Origin: Musa acuminata AAA Group
Lineage: Eukaryota > Streptophyta > Magnoliopsida > Zingiberales > Musaceae
DNA length: 64,000 bases
Assembly (NCBI RefSeq): GCF_036884655.1
Contig: NC_088355.1
Coordinates: forward strand, 17,157,501-17,221,500
Direction of reading: 5' to 3'
Made by a program: the position numbers and the translations under genes. Shown piece after piece: positions 32,734 to 42,712 of the stretch. Within the stretch, counting starts at the first letter, position 1; each line of letters starts with the position of its first letter. Under the pieces are notes generated by a model. That model was not told the origin of the DNA. It did not search any database and saw only the letters and a list, made by a program, of their open reading frames with translations.

Positions 32734-34383
32734 TGTTGAATCTCGTATTTTGATGATGAAACCAATTGATAATTGTGTTTATGTTTTAATCTGTGTTTTG
32801 AGTGACGCAGGATGCTTCGATCAGGATGAGACAATTAAAGTAGGAAAAATCATGTTATGCTGGAGGAACATGTCAGAAGATTGGACGTCGGACCGGTGGA
32901 TCGGTCGACGTATTGACAGAAGGCTTTGGGTCGTGGACTCGGGCATCAGGCCAAGAAGAGCGGGTATTGCGCCAAGGATATCGGAGTTACGGAGTCAACT
33001 GGCCGATTGGGCAATAGGCCGCAAGAGAGGACGATTCGCCGAAGAATCGGACGAAGCTTTGAGGGACCAATGACATGCCGGACAACTTGGTTAATTGCTT
33101 AGGAATAATTGTCTCGATCGAAGTTTTATTTTACATATGCAAGATTAACTATGATGGATGTAAGACATGCAGCAGGAGTTGCACCGGAGTCAAAGACTAT
33201 GATCACGTTGGGAGTTCGAGAGCTCGAGGGAAGTCCGGACGGTCGTCGGAGGTTCTGCGAGAACAAATCCGAGAAGTCCAGGAGCTTGCCAAAAAAAGCT
33301 CATCAGAACTCATCAAGTGGATCGTCGCAAGTCCAGGAGTTTACCGGAAGTCCGTCGGAGGTTCGTCGGAAGTTCGCCGGAAGCTCGCCGGAAGAAGCGA
33401 TTGACGCACCGGAGCAAGCTGTAGTAAATGTCTTAAGAATTGTCATAGTTAGCATGTAGATTAAGTTAGAAATGGGAGGTAATCCCATTAACTTAATCTG
33501 GGGGCAATTGGGCCCTTGACAGACCCAAATTGGGCCGAATGGATCAACCCATTCGGACTAGAATTCCTACTAGGCGGTGGCACCGCCAGGGTCGGTGGTG
33601 GCACCGCCAGGGTCGGCGGTGGCACCGCTTGGGCTCAATCTCCGAGCAAGACTGGGCGGTGCAACCGCCCCTGTCAAGCGGTGGCACCGCCTAGAGGCTC
33701 AGTCTCCGAGCTCTGCCAAGTTTGCAACCGCCCCTGACAAGCGGTGGCACCGCCCAGAGGCTCAGTCTCCGAGCTCTACCAAGCAGTGCAACCGCCAAAC
33801 CCCAGAATTTCGAGAGATGATAGTTTTGAGCTCAGAATTCAAACTGGTTTGGAGCCTATAAATACCCCTCCCATCCCTAGGTAAGATAGACAAGCATAGA
33901 AAGATTAAAAGAGAGAAAACGCTGCTACAATCTCTAGAATTTCCCTCTAGATTAAGTGTTAGAATTCTGTTTAAGAGAGGAGAGTGAGTGCTTGTAAGAG
34001 TTGTCTCCTAAATACAGTAAAAGGAGAAGAGGGGTGTAAGAAGGAGATTGATCTTCGCCTAGTAAAGGAAGATCGTTAGTGGACGTCGGTGACCTCATTG
34101 GTGGAGGAAGCCAAAAGTGGATGTAGGTCAAGATTGACCGAATCACTCTAAATCTCGGTTTACATTTACTTTGAGTATTTTATCTTTACTGCAAACCTTC
34201 TCAATAGCTTACTGCCTTCTGCTCTTTTATGAACTCACTTTCAAGTTAAGTTTCCGAAAACGGTTTTACGTCGGAAATCGGATTTCAACGTACAAACATA
34301 GTTTTAATCGTTGAAAGTTTTCTGCTGCACTAATTCACCCCCCCCCCCCCCCCCCCCCCCTCTTAGTGCTCTTAATCCTAACA
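32734..34383 (+). repeat. SV-E 3' LTR (1650 bp)
   Basis: TGTTGAATCTCGT to CCTAACA, with the same composite U3 as the 5' LTR. Palindromic array about 33570-33800, TATAAATA 33857-33864, U5 hairpin about 34117-34146, C run at about 34338-34360. Followed by CGGAA. Confidence 0.92.
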
Positions 34384-34388
34384 CGGAA

Positions 34389-34599
34389 TTCCGGGAATTG
34401 ACGTTTTTGTGCTCAGAATTCAAATTGGGTTGGGGCCTATAAATACCCCACCCTTTCAACAATGAAAGAGTAACCAAAAACCACCGAAATCCTGATCTTA
34501 ACTCTATGATTTTTAGAGCTCAAAAGTGTTGTATGAGTTAAAAGTTCTCCTTCCTCTTTTCTTCCAAGTTTTGATCTGTCAAGAGAGGAAAGAAAATTC
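34389..34599 (+). repeat. SV-D 5' LTR, second part, truncated
   Basis: Continues the SV-D LTR after SV-E: TATAAATA at 34438-34445, then sequence matching 38045-38260, ending at GAGGAAAGAAAATTCT. From there a junction leads straight into pol. Confidence 0.88.
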
Positions 34600-36214
34600 T
34601 CCTTCCTATTTTCAAAGGAGGTTCAGACAAGTTCTTCTCTTAAAAATTTTTGTGCCAACACCGCTTTTCTCTCCCAAATTGAACCTAAATGTATTGACGA
34701 AGCCATGAAAGATGATTCATGGATTATCGCAATGCAAGATGAATTAAATAAATTTGAGAGAAATGAGGTATAGAAGCTTGTTCCTAGGCCAAATGACCAT
34801 TTAGTTATTGGTACTAAATGGGTCTTTAGAAACAAGCAAGATGAATATGGTATCATGGTTAGAAATAATGCTAGATTAGTGGCCAAAGGTTTCAACCAAG
34901 AAGAAGGTATCGATTATGAAGAAACCTTTGCTCTTGTGGCTCAATTAGAAGCCATAAGGATGCTCCTTGCCTATGCTAGTAGTAATAATTTTAAGTTGTT
35001 TCAAATGGATGTTAAAAGCGCTTTTCTTAATGGCTTTATTTCCGAAGAAGTTTATGTTGAACAACCTCCTAGATTTGAAAATAATAGCCTCCCTAATCAT
35101 GTGTTTAAATTAACTAAAGCTCTCTATGGTTTAAAACAAGCCCCTAGGGCTTGGTATGAGATACTTAGTTCTTTTCTTATTGAAAATAATTTTACAAAAG
35201 GCAAGGTTAATACTACATTGTTTATCAAGAATTTTGAAAATAATTTTCTCATTGTTCAGATTTATGTTGATGATATTATCTTCGGTTCTACGAATGAATC
35301 TCTTTGTGAATCTTTTGCTAAAACCATGATTCTCGAATTTGAAATGAGTTTGATGGGAGAATTAACCTTTTTCTTATGCTTACAAATTAAGCAACTAAGC
35401 AATGGCATCTTTATTAGTCAAACTAAATATGCTTTAGATCTACTGAAAAGATTTAATATGGATAGCTCAAAGGCTATTAACACCCCTATGAGCACCTCCA
35501 CTAAGTTAGAAGTTAATGAGAGAGGGAGAAAGCTTCAATGAAAAAACCTATATGGGTATGATAGGAAGTTTACTTTACCTCACTGCAACTATACCAGATA
35601 TCATGTTCAGTGTAGGACTTTGTGCTAGGTTTCAATCGAACCCTAAGATATCTCATCTCAAAGTGGTTAAAAGAATACTTAGATATCTTAAAGGTACCAC
35701 AAATCTTGGATTATGGTATCCAAAATCCAAAAATTTTGAGTTAATTGCTTATGCTGATGCAGATTTTGCTGGATGTAGACTAGATAGAAAAAGTACATTA
35801 GGAACATGTCAAATTTTGGGACATTCCCTTGTTTCCTGGTCATCTAAGAAACAAAACTCGGTTGCACTATCAATAACCGAAGTTGAATATATTATAGCTA
35901 GTGCATGCTGTGCACAAGTTATGTGGATGAAAAACACCTTAGAAGATTATAAAGTCTATCTTAAAATGATTCCCATTAAATGTGATAACATTAGTACAAT
36001 ATGTTTAACAAAGAATCTCATTTAACACTCAAGAACAAAACATATTGATATTGGACATCACTTTATACGAGATCATGTTACTAATCATGATGTAATCATA
36101 GAGTTCATAGATACTAAGCATCAACTTGCTGATATTTTTACAAAACCTCTAAGTGAAGAACAATTTGATTTCATAAGAAGAGAATTAGGAATGTTGATGT
36201 GTCCGAATGCATAA
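34600..36214 (+). pseudogene. SV-D RT and RNase H, decayed
   Basis: Begins within the segment before RT (TSSSLKNFCANTAFLSQIEPKCIDEA, from about 34630). TAG at 34771-34773 is at the same codon as in SV-B. RT follows ([20 protein letters not shown]), with a frameshift near 35516-35541, then RNase H (YADADFAG, VALSITEVEYI) with a stop near 36023-36025. It ends RRELGMLMCPNA-stop. Other frames here are shadows. Confidence 0.88.
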
Positions 36215-37345
36215 ACTTGTTAAAATTATTATTCAGACTTTATTGATTGAATGATCAAATCATTTAATTGCCATTACATGCCTAAAATAACATGTTAAAA
36301 ATTAATACAAAAATTTCCATAACAATGAGCATGTCTTCATGATTGTATAGTCTTGTCCGATTGCATGAAAGTGTTAAATTAAATTTTCAGTTCCAATCGG
36401 ATTTCATGAATACATTATTCTCTTTCGGACTTAATAAACATAAGTCACATATAGTTTGATTCACATCATTGATTTTTGACAAATAGAATCATCTAGCAAA
36501 TGCATATCTTTTAGACTTATCATGTGAAAAATATTCTCTTGTAAAGCATGCCTTAATATCCTATCGATTTGAACTGCACAAATGACTTTCCTCCTTCATG
36601 CAAAAAGATAATAACAAATAAAAAGGAAGAAGTTTTCACTCTATAATCTTCATGTCATGTTTTTCTTGAGATGTTTGTATAATTTGTATCCTATCACTCT
36701 ATATAGATAAATGACATGAACCTAGTTATGGCATCACACGTATATTTAAAAGTTGTTTATATCGTTCTCCTTTTTGTTGATGACATAGGGAGAGAAATAT
36801 ATAAATTGATGCTATAAATGCCATATTATGTCGAAAAAAGTAGATATATGAATTGATGCTATGATTATGCCATGCTTGCATCATCGAAAATATATGAATT
36901 AATGATAACTATGATTTCCATATTAGCAATATGCCATGTTTGCATCATGTTAAAATATCAAGAACTTGCATCATAGTCCTATGTGTTGATATCTTACCAT
37001 GTGATGAAATACTATGATTGCTAAAATACCTGAAATGTGTGCATCATGTTAAGATATCAAAATCTTACTTTGAAATTTTACATGTTGATATCTTACCATA
37101 TGATGAATTGCGATCATTACCATCATTCACATTTGAAATTTGAAAATGGATGTCAAGCCTTGACATCATACATCATTTTCAGAGAGATACATCATGATGA
37201 GAGTATTGTTAAGGTTAAATGATTTTAACTTATCAATATGTCTCTTGAATTCAAAGGCTTTGAATTCAAGAATGACTTATCTCAATTATGGCACATAGAT
37301 AGGGGGAGTTAAGGTTAACTCCGTTATCAATTGATTGTCATCATC
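36215..37345 (+). other. SV-D 3' non-coding region
   Basis: No gene. It holds a degraded purine tract (GATGACATAGGGAGAGAAA near 36778) and repeats of ATATGAATTGATGCTATGATT and GCATCATGTTAAGATATCAA units (about 36800-37080). Confidence 0.75.
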
Positions 37346-37359
37346 AAAAAGGGGGAGAT
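37346..37359 (+). other. SV-D polypurine tract
   Basis: AAAAAGGGGGAGAT directly before the 3' LTR. Confidence 0.9.
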
Positions 37360-38779
37360 TGTTGAATCTCGGATTTTGATGATGATGTCAATTGTCATTT
37401 GTTATCTAATCCATATGTTGAGATAAGTGTGCAGGATTAACTACGATGAAAGTAAGACATGCAGTAGGAGTTGCGCCGGAGTCAAGACTATGATCACGTT
37501 GGGGGTTTGAGAATTCGACGGAAGTTCGGACGGTCGTCGGAGGTTCTGTGAGAACAAATCCAAGAAGTCTAGGAGCTTGCCAAAGAAGCTCATTGAAACT
37601 TGCCAAGTGGATCGTCGCAAGTCTAGGAGTTTGCCAGAAGTCCGCAGGAGCATCACCGAGGGTTCATCGGATGATCGACGGAAGCTCGCCGGAAGAAGCG
37701 ATTAACGAACCGGAGCAAGTTGTAGTAAATGTCTTAAGAAATTTGTAGTTAGCATGATGATTAAGTTAGAAATGGGAGGTGATCCCATTAACTTAATCTT
37801 GGGGCAATTGGGCCCTTGACAGACCCAAATTGGGGCGAATGGATCAGCCCATTCGGACCTAGATTACTTGGCCAAAGGTGGCATCGCCTGGGTCGGCGGT
37901 GGCACCGCCCAGGGCTCAGTCTCTGAGCTCTGGCTGGGCCGTGCAATCGCCTCTGACAGAGGTGCAACTACCCCTAACAAGAGGTGGCACCGCCTAGAGC
38001 CTCAGTCTTCGAGCTCTGCTAGGCGGTGCAACCGCCAGACCCCGGAATTCCGGGAATTGACGTTTTTGAGCTCGAAATTTAAACTGGGTTAGGGCATATA
38101 AATACCCCACCCTTTCAGCAATGAAAGAGTAACCAAAAACCACCGAAATCCTGATCTTACTCAATGATTTTTAGAGCTCAAAAGTGTTGTTTGAGTTAAA
38201 AGTTCTCCTTCCTCTTATTTTCCAAGTTTTGATCTGTCAAGAGAGGAAAGAAAATTCTATAAGGGTTGTCTCCTAAGCCCATCAAAAGGAGTGAAACTGT
38301 AAAAAGGTGGTTAGCCTTCGCCTATTGAAGGAAGGCCTCTAGTGGACGTCGGTGACCTCGTCGGTGGAGGAAGCCAAAAGTTGATGTAGGTCAAGATTAA
38401 CCGAACCACTCTAAATCTCGGTTTGCATTTAGTTTGAGCATATTATCTTTACTGCAAACCTCCTCAATAGCTTACTGCCTTCTGCGCATTTACGATCATG
38501 TTTCAAAGTTCAGTATTTTCCGAATCGGCGTTTAGACGTAAATCAGTTTTATCTTACGAACATCATATTTCAGTTTATGCTTACATTCTAATTTCCATCA
38601 TAACTGCAAACTGCCTTCATAGACTTGCTTTAACTGCATCTTACTTGATCATAAGTTAAAGTGATTTAAGAATCGACTTTTCTACCGAAATCGCTCTTAT
38701 CGTACGAACGTAATTTTAATCGTCGAAAGTTTTCCGCTGCACTAATTCACCCCCCCTCTTAGTGCTCTTGATCCTAACA
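37360..38779 (+). repeat. SV-D 3' LTR (1420 bp)
   Basis: TGTTGAATCTCGG to CCTAACA. Palindromic units about 37875-38040, TATAAATA 38097-38104, U5 hairpin about 38380-38410. The U5 part at 38510-38700 resembles the SV-A LTR without its 18-bp array. Followed by TAGTG. Confidence 0.92.
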
Positions 38780-39081
38780 TAGTGGACGTCGGAGACCTTG
38801 TCGAATGAGGAATCAAAAAGTGGATGTAGGTCACATTACCCGAACCACTCTAAATTCTGGTTTGCTTTTCATTTGTGCAATTTACATTACTGCAAATCTC
38901 CTTAATCCTCTCTTACACTTTTATGAAAGCTTTCAAGTTCATATTCTTTCCGAAACGAATTAAATCGAAACCATTTTCGTCGGAATTAGTTTTAATCGAA
39001 ACGAATATTTTTCTGAAATCGATAAAATTTTCAGCTATACTAATTCACCCTCCCCTCTTAGTGCCGCTCTTGATCCTAATA
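38780..39081 (+). repeat. SV-C 3' LTR, second part
   Basis: The first five bases repeat TAGTG. Then comes the rest of R/U5 with the U5 hairpin (about 38820-38849) and the end CCTAATA. It joins smoothly to 27006 once SV-D is taken out. Confidence 0.88.
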
Positions 39082-41144
39082 ATAAGATTAATCCTATATA
39101 TGTTTTTAAGAAGTAATAATGTGTATCTTGATTATTTTTGTATTGATTTTTTATTTTGATTGAAGATGCTTTATGTTCAATGAATCCATACTTGATGATT
39201 TAATGATGCAATAATGTAATGATGATTTGAAGTAATGATGATTTGAAATCATGCTTAATGAGCGTATATTTTGAAATTATGCATGATTGATGGCTTATTG
39301 TTCTTTATCTTAATGAAAGCTATTTTTTTGGTTTTAAATGATGATGGATATTTTGTTTGGCATAAAAGATAAAAGCATGCTTGTATGAAATCAAACCACT
39401 TAAATTGAAACAAAAATGAAAGAATTCATGTTTTTTTTAAAATATCTCTAAAGCTTTTCGATTTTCTTTCAACAAGTGATTCCAAGAGTTGAATCTATTT
39501 TATGAATTAAGAAAACTGATTCTAATGATAAGTAATTATTTGATGATTTGAATTTGAATGAGTCTTATCTATAACATGATCTTGAATTCTAAGAATTATA
39601 ACTTAAAAGTCTTTGATATATGAATTATGATCTTGACAACTTAAGAATTCTTATGCGTGAATTGAGATCATTTATTATTTTTTCTCCTACAATTCTTTTG
39701 TTGTTTACTAAAGAGAATATCTTTCTCGAAATTCATGACTTAAAATTTCTTTTGAAGATCTTTTACTATTTGATCTCCTAAGATTTTCTTTTGATTATTT
39801 AAGAGAAAATTTATCAAAATGAATCATGTCTTTTGGTATTCACATGATCTTTGATATTATCTTTCTTGAAATGATGTGAAATTCCTTTATATTTGTGGTT
39901 GTTAACCTTATGTTATAAGTAGAGCATTGATGTAAACAAAAAAGGGGTACCATTGTATTCTTCTACTCTTACTTCTTCCTTGTTTACAATGACAAAGGGG
40001 AGAAAGAAAATTGCTAGCATATCAAGAGAACCAAAATTGCAAGTTTGAATATTAATTTAGGCAAATTATTAAATCTCCCAAATGCATAAACTCTTCTTAT
40101 ATATTTTTTGGATCATGATCTTGATTTCTTGATTTTTATGACTTGAGTATTCTTTTTAAATCAAGATTATTTCCTATCATTCCTTCTATTTACGAAAGAA
40201 AAAATTTTCCAAAAATGATACATCATGTTTTGGTATTCATGACTTGATCTTTTATTTTTTATGATTGAAACATTGATGTAAATCTATCTATGTTATTTAT
40301 CTTTATCATAATTTAAAAATTGATGTAAAGGGAAAAGAATTACAACATTGTATTCTTCCCTTCTATTTGGCAATGACAAAGGGAGAGCAAAACATGCTAG
40401 CTTACTCATCTCAAAAGAGAAGCAAGAAGTGCTATCTTGCAAATCTCAAGAGAAGCAATGTTTTCTAAGTTACAGATTTCAAGAAGATGCAAATATAGGC
40501 TATCTTGCATATCTCAAAAGATGTAAAATTTTGCTAACTTCATATGTGTAAAATTTGCTAGCTTGCATGTTTTAATATGATATAACACTTGCTAAATTTA
40601 CTAGCTTACAATTTACAAGGAGAAAAACTTGCTAGGAAGCAAAATTGCTAGCTTGCACTTCTCGAAAGAGAAGAAAGAACTTGCTATCTTGAACATCACC
40701 TTGAATTGCTAGCTTGTAATATCAAGAGAAGCAAAAGTGTTATCTTGCCTATCTCAAGAAGAAAAATTTGCAAACCTGCACAACTCAAAATTGTTGCTAG
40801 CTTGTATGTTGTAAAACTAGCATATCTCTAAAACTTGATAGTTGCACTTCTTCTTTTTGTTGATGACAAATGCGGAGAAGATATGATGATATGAGAATCA
40901 TACATGGTAGGATGTAATATACTTTGATATTTTTATACTATGATGATTTGAAATATTTATGATGATGCATGCAAAACTTCTTATAATGATGCATGCAATG
41001 CAATGATATGCATATAATGTGTTGTAAATATTTATGATTAAATTTGCTTTGACTTGAATTCAATTTGAATTCAAGGTTCTATCAATATGGCATATTGATA
41101 GGGGGAGTTAAGGTTAACTCCGTCATCAATTGGTTGTCATCATC
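39082..41144 (+). other. SV-F 3' non-coding region with TGCTAGCTTG-type repeats
   Basis: No gene. AT-rich, with degraded purine tracts (near 39994, 40377 and 40868) and a cluster of TTGCTAGCTTGCA and CTATCTTG words (about 40010-40830) like that in SV-E. Confidence 0.8.
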
Positions 41145-41158
41145 AAAAAGGGGGAGAT
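41145..41158 (+). other. SV-F polypurine tract
   Basis: AAAAAGGGGGAGAT directly before the LTR. Confidence 0.92.
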
Positions 41159-42533
41159 TGTTGAATCTCAGATTTTGATGATGAAATCAATTAATGTGTT
41201 TGTGATCTAATCTGTGTTTTGAGTGATGTAGGACTAGCTTCAATTATGAAAGACAATTAAAGCAAGAAGAATCAATTTTGGGTCGAAGTAAAACATGTCA
41301 GAAGATTGGACATCGAGCCAAAGGATCGGTCGACGTATTGGCAAAAGGCTTCACGCCATGAGTTCGGGCATCGGGCCTAGAAGAGTGGATATTGCGCTAA
41401 GGAGATTGGAGTTGCAGAGGTCAACATGCTGATTGGACAACTGGTCGCAAAAGAGGACGATGCGCCGAAGGATTGGACGAAGCACCGATGAACCAATGAC
41501 ATGCATAAAACATTTGATTAAACGCTTTGTAATATTTGTCTAGAACAAGTTAGTTTAGGTCATAATTTGGCTAGTTTAGAATTAACCATTCTAACTCAAT
41601 TAAGGGCCCATTGGGCCTGAGTTGGGACTATTTTGGGCTAAGTGGAAGGCTCATTCGATCACCCTAAGTTAGAAGCAACCACCCATGAGTTGAAAAAGTT
41701 AATAGCACACTTTTTCATGCTGTCAAGTAGTGGTACCATTTGACTACACGATGGTACCGCCCAATGTCAAGCGGTGGTACCACTAGTCTTGGCGATGGTA
41801 CCACCCAGACACAGTCTCCTTACTATGTCAAGCGATGGTATCGTCAGATTGAGCAATTGTACTATCTAGTGTCAATACTACAGGCTATGGTACCGCCCAG
41901 CACAAGCGGTGGTACCGCTAGTACCCAGGAAACCTAGGATAAGACCTTTTTTGGCTCCAATTTTGAAGCCATTTGGGGTCTATAAATACCCAAGCTATTC
42001 TTGCATGGCAAAGAAAGAATTGAGCATGAAATTGAGTTGAAAAAGGGGGAAAGAATACTTGAGAAAAAATTAGGAAACCCTATTAGGATTTAGGATCACT
42101 TCTTCCTAGTATTTAGAAGTTCATCTAAAGGAAGAAGTGAGGTCTAAGAAAGATAGGCTTGTAAGGGTTGTCTCCTAAACCCGTGAAAAGGAGAAAGAGT
42201 GTAAAAGGGTAGTTAATCTTTGCCCATTGAAGGAAGATCGTTAGTGGATACCGGTGGCCTCAACAGAAGAGGAATCACGAGTAGATGTAGGTCACAACGA
42301 CCGAACCACTATAAAAATCTGGTTTGCATTTACTTCTTGCTATTTACCTTTATTGCAAACTTCACTACAATTCTATATGCTTTCAAGTTAAATACACATT
42401 TCCAATACGAGTTTTTATCGAATGAAAGATTTTCGAACTGATGTTGTTTTTATCCACTGCACTAATCCACAACCCCTACCCCCCACCCCCCACCCCCTCC
42501 CCCCCTCCCCTTAGTGTCAACTTGATCCTAACA
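41159..42533 (+). repeat. SV-F 3' LTR (1375 bp)
   Basis: TGTTGAATCTCAG to CCTAACA. Degenerate palindromic units with a GGTACC centre about 41720-41920, TATAAATA 41981-41988, U5 hairpin about 42280-42310, and a C-rich stretch at 42471-42510. Its U3 start is of the type grafted onto the SV-E LTR. Confidence 0.9.
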
Positions 42534-42712
42534 CTTAATGCTTACTTTCATTACTTAGCTGCACTCTGCATTGTTCATTTACTTCAAGTTGATATTTTCT
42601 CAATACAATTTCTTCATTACATTTTTATCCACTTAGAAAGATTTGGAATCGTAATCGTAATTTTAATCGCTGCACTAATTCACACCCCCCCTGTGTCGTA
42701 TTGATCCTAACA
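42534..42712 (+). repeat. Remnant of a Sirevirus LTR end
   Basis: Matches the last ~180 bp of the SV-C 5' LTR (TTTCATTACTTAG.TGCACTCTGCATTGTTC) and ends GATCCTAACA. The rest of this LTR would be left of SV-F. No primer site follows, so it is probably a 3' or solo LTR. Confidence 0.75.

Larger units (their letters stand above)
27778..34383 (+). mobile_element. SV-E: gag-only Sirevirus derivative inserted in the SV-D LTR
   Basis: 6606 bp with perfect 5-bp duplication CGGAA (27773-27777, 34384-34388). LTRs 27778-29508 and 32734-34383, a good primer site and polypurine tract, but only a shortened gag and no protease, integrase, RT or RNase H. The cis signals are intact while the enzymes are absent, so it fits a non-autonomous element mobilised by relatives, unless the deletion came after insertion. 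Confidence 0.92.
27007..38779 (+). mobile_element. SV-D: Sirevirus with a large 5' deletion, hosting SV-E
   Basis: Flanked by TAGTG at 27002-27006 and 38780-38784. The 5' LTR is 27007-27777 plus 34389-34599. The element then jumps into pol, so the end of the 5' LTR, primer site, gag, protease and integrase are missing. RT/RNase H, 3' non-coding DNA, polypurine tract (about 37346-37359) and a 1420-bp 3' LTR (37360-38779) remain. Its LTR is of the same subtype as that of SV-A. Confidence 0.92.
19255..39081 (+). mobile_element. SV-C: old Sirevirus copy, interrupted by SV-D at 27007-38779
   Basis: The 5' LTR has lost its first part to GY-1 on the left. Then come decayed gag, PR, IN and RT, an inverted RT/RNase H block, 3' non-coding DNA and the 3' LTR, which SV-D splits (25842-27006 plus 38785-39081). 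Dense stops, missing bases and mutated LTR ends (TATT...AATA) mark it as the oldest large Sirevirus here. After 39081 the sequence is the interior of SV-F, so SV-C inserted there. Confidence 0.85.
39082..42533 (+). mobile_element. SV-F: 3' end of a further Sirevirus
   Basis: Consists of 3' non-coding DNA, a polypurine tract and a 3' LTR. Everything 5' of 39082 would lie left of SV-C and is not in the window. Inserted into an LTR remnant that continues at 42534. Confidence 0.85.

Noticed and set aside
37868..38092. Small plus-strand frames in LTR arrays, also at 27514, 28569 and 33516
   Set aside because: Frames through palindromic units; they differ among copies and have no consistent start or end.
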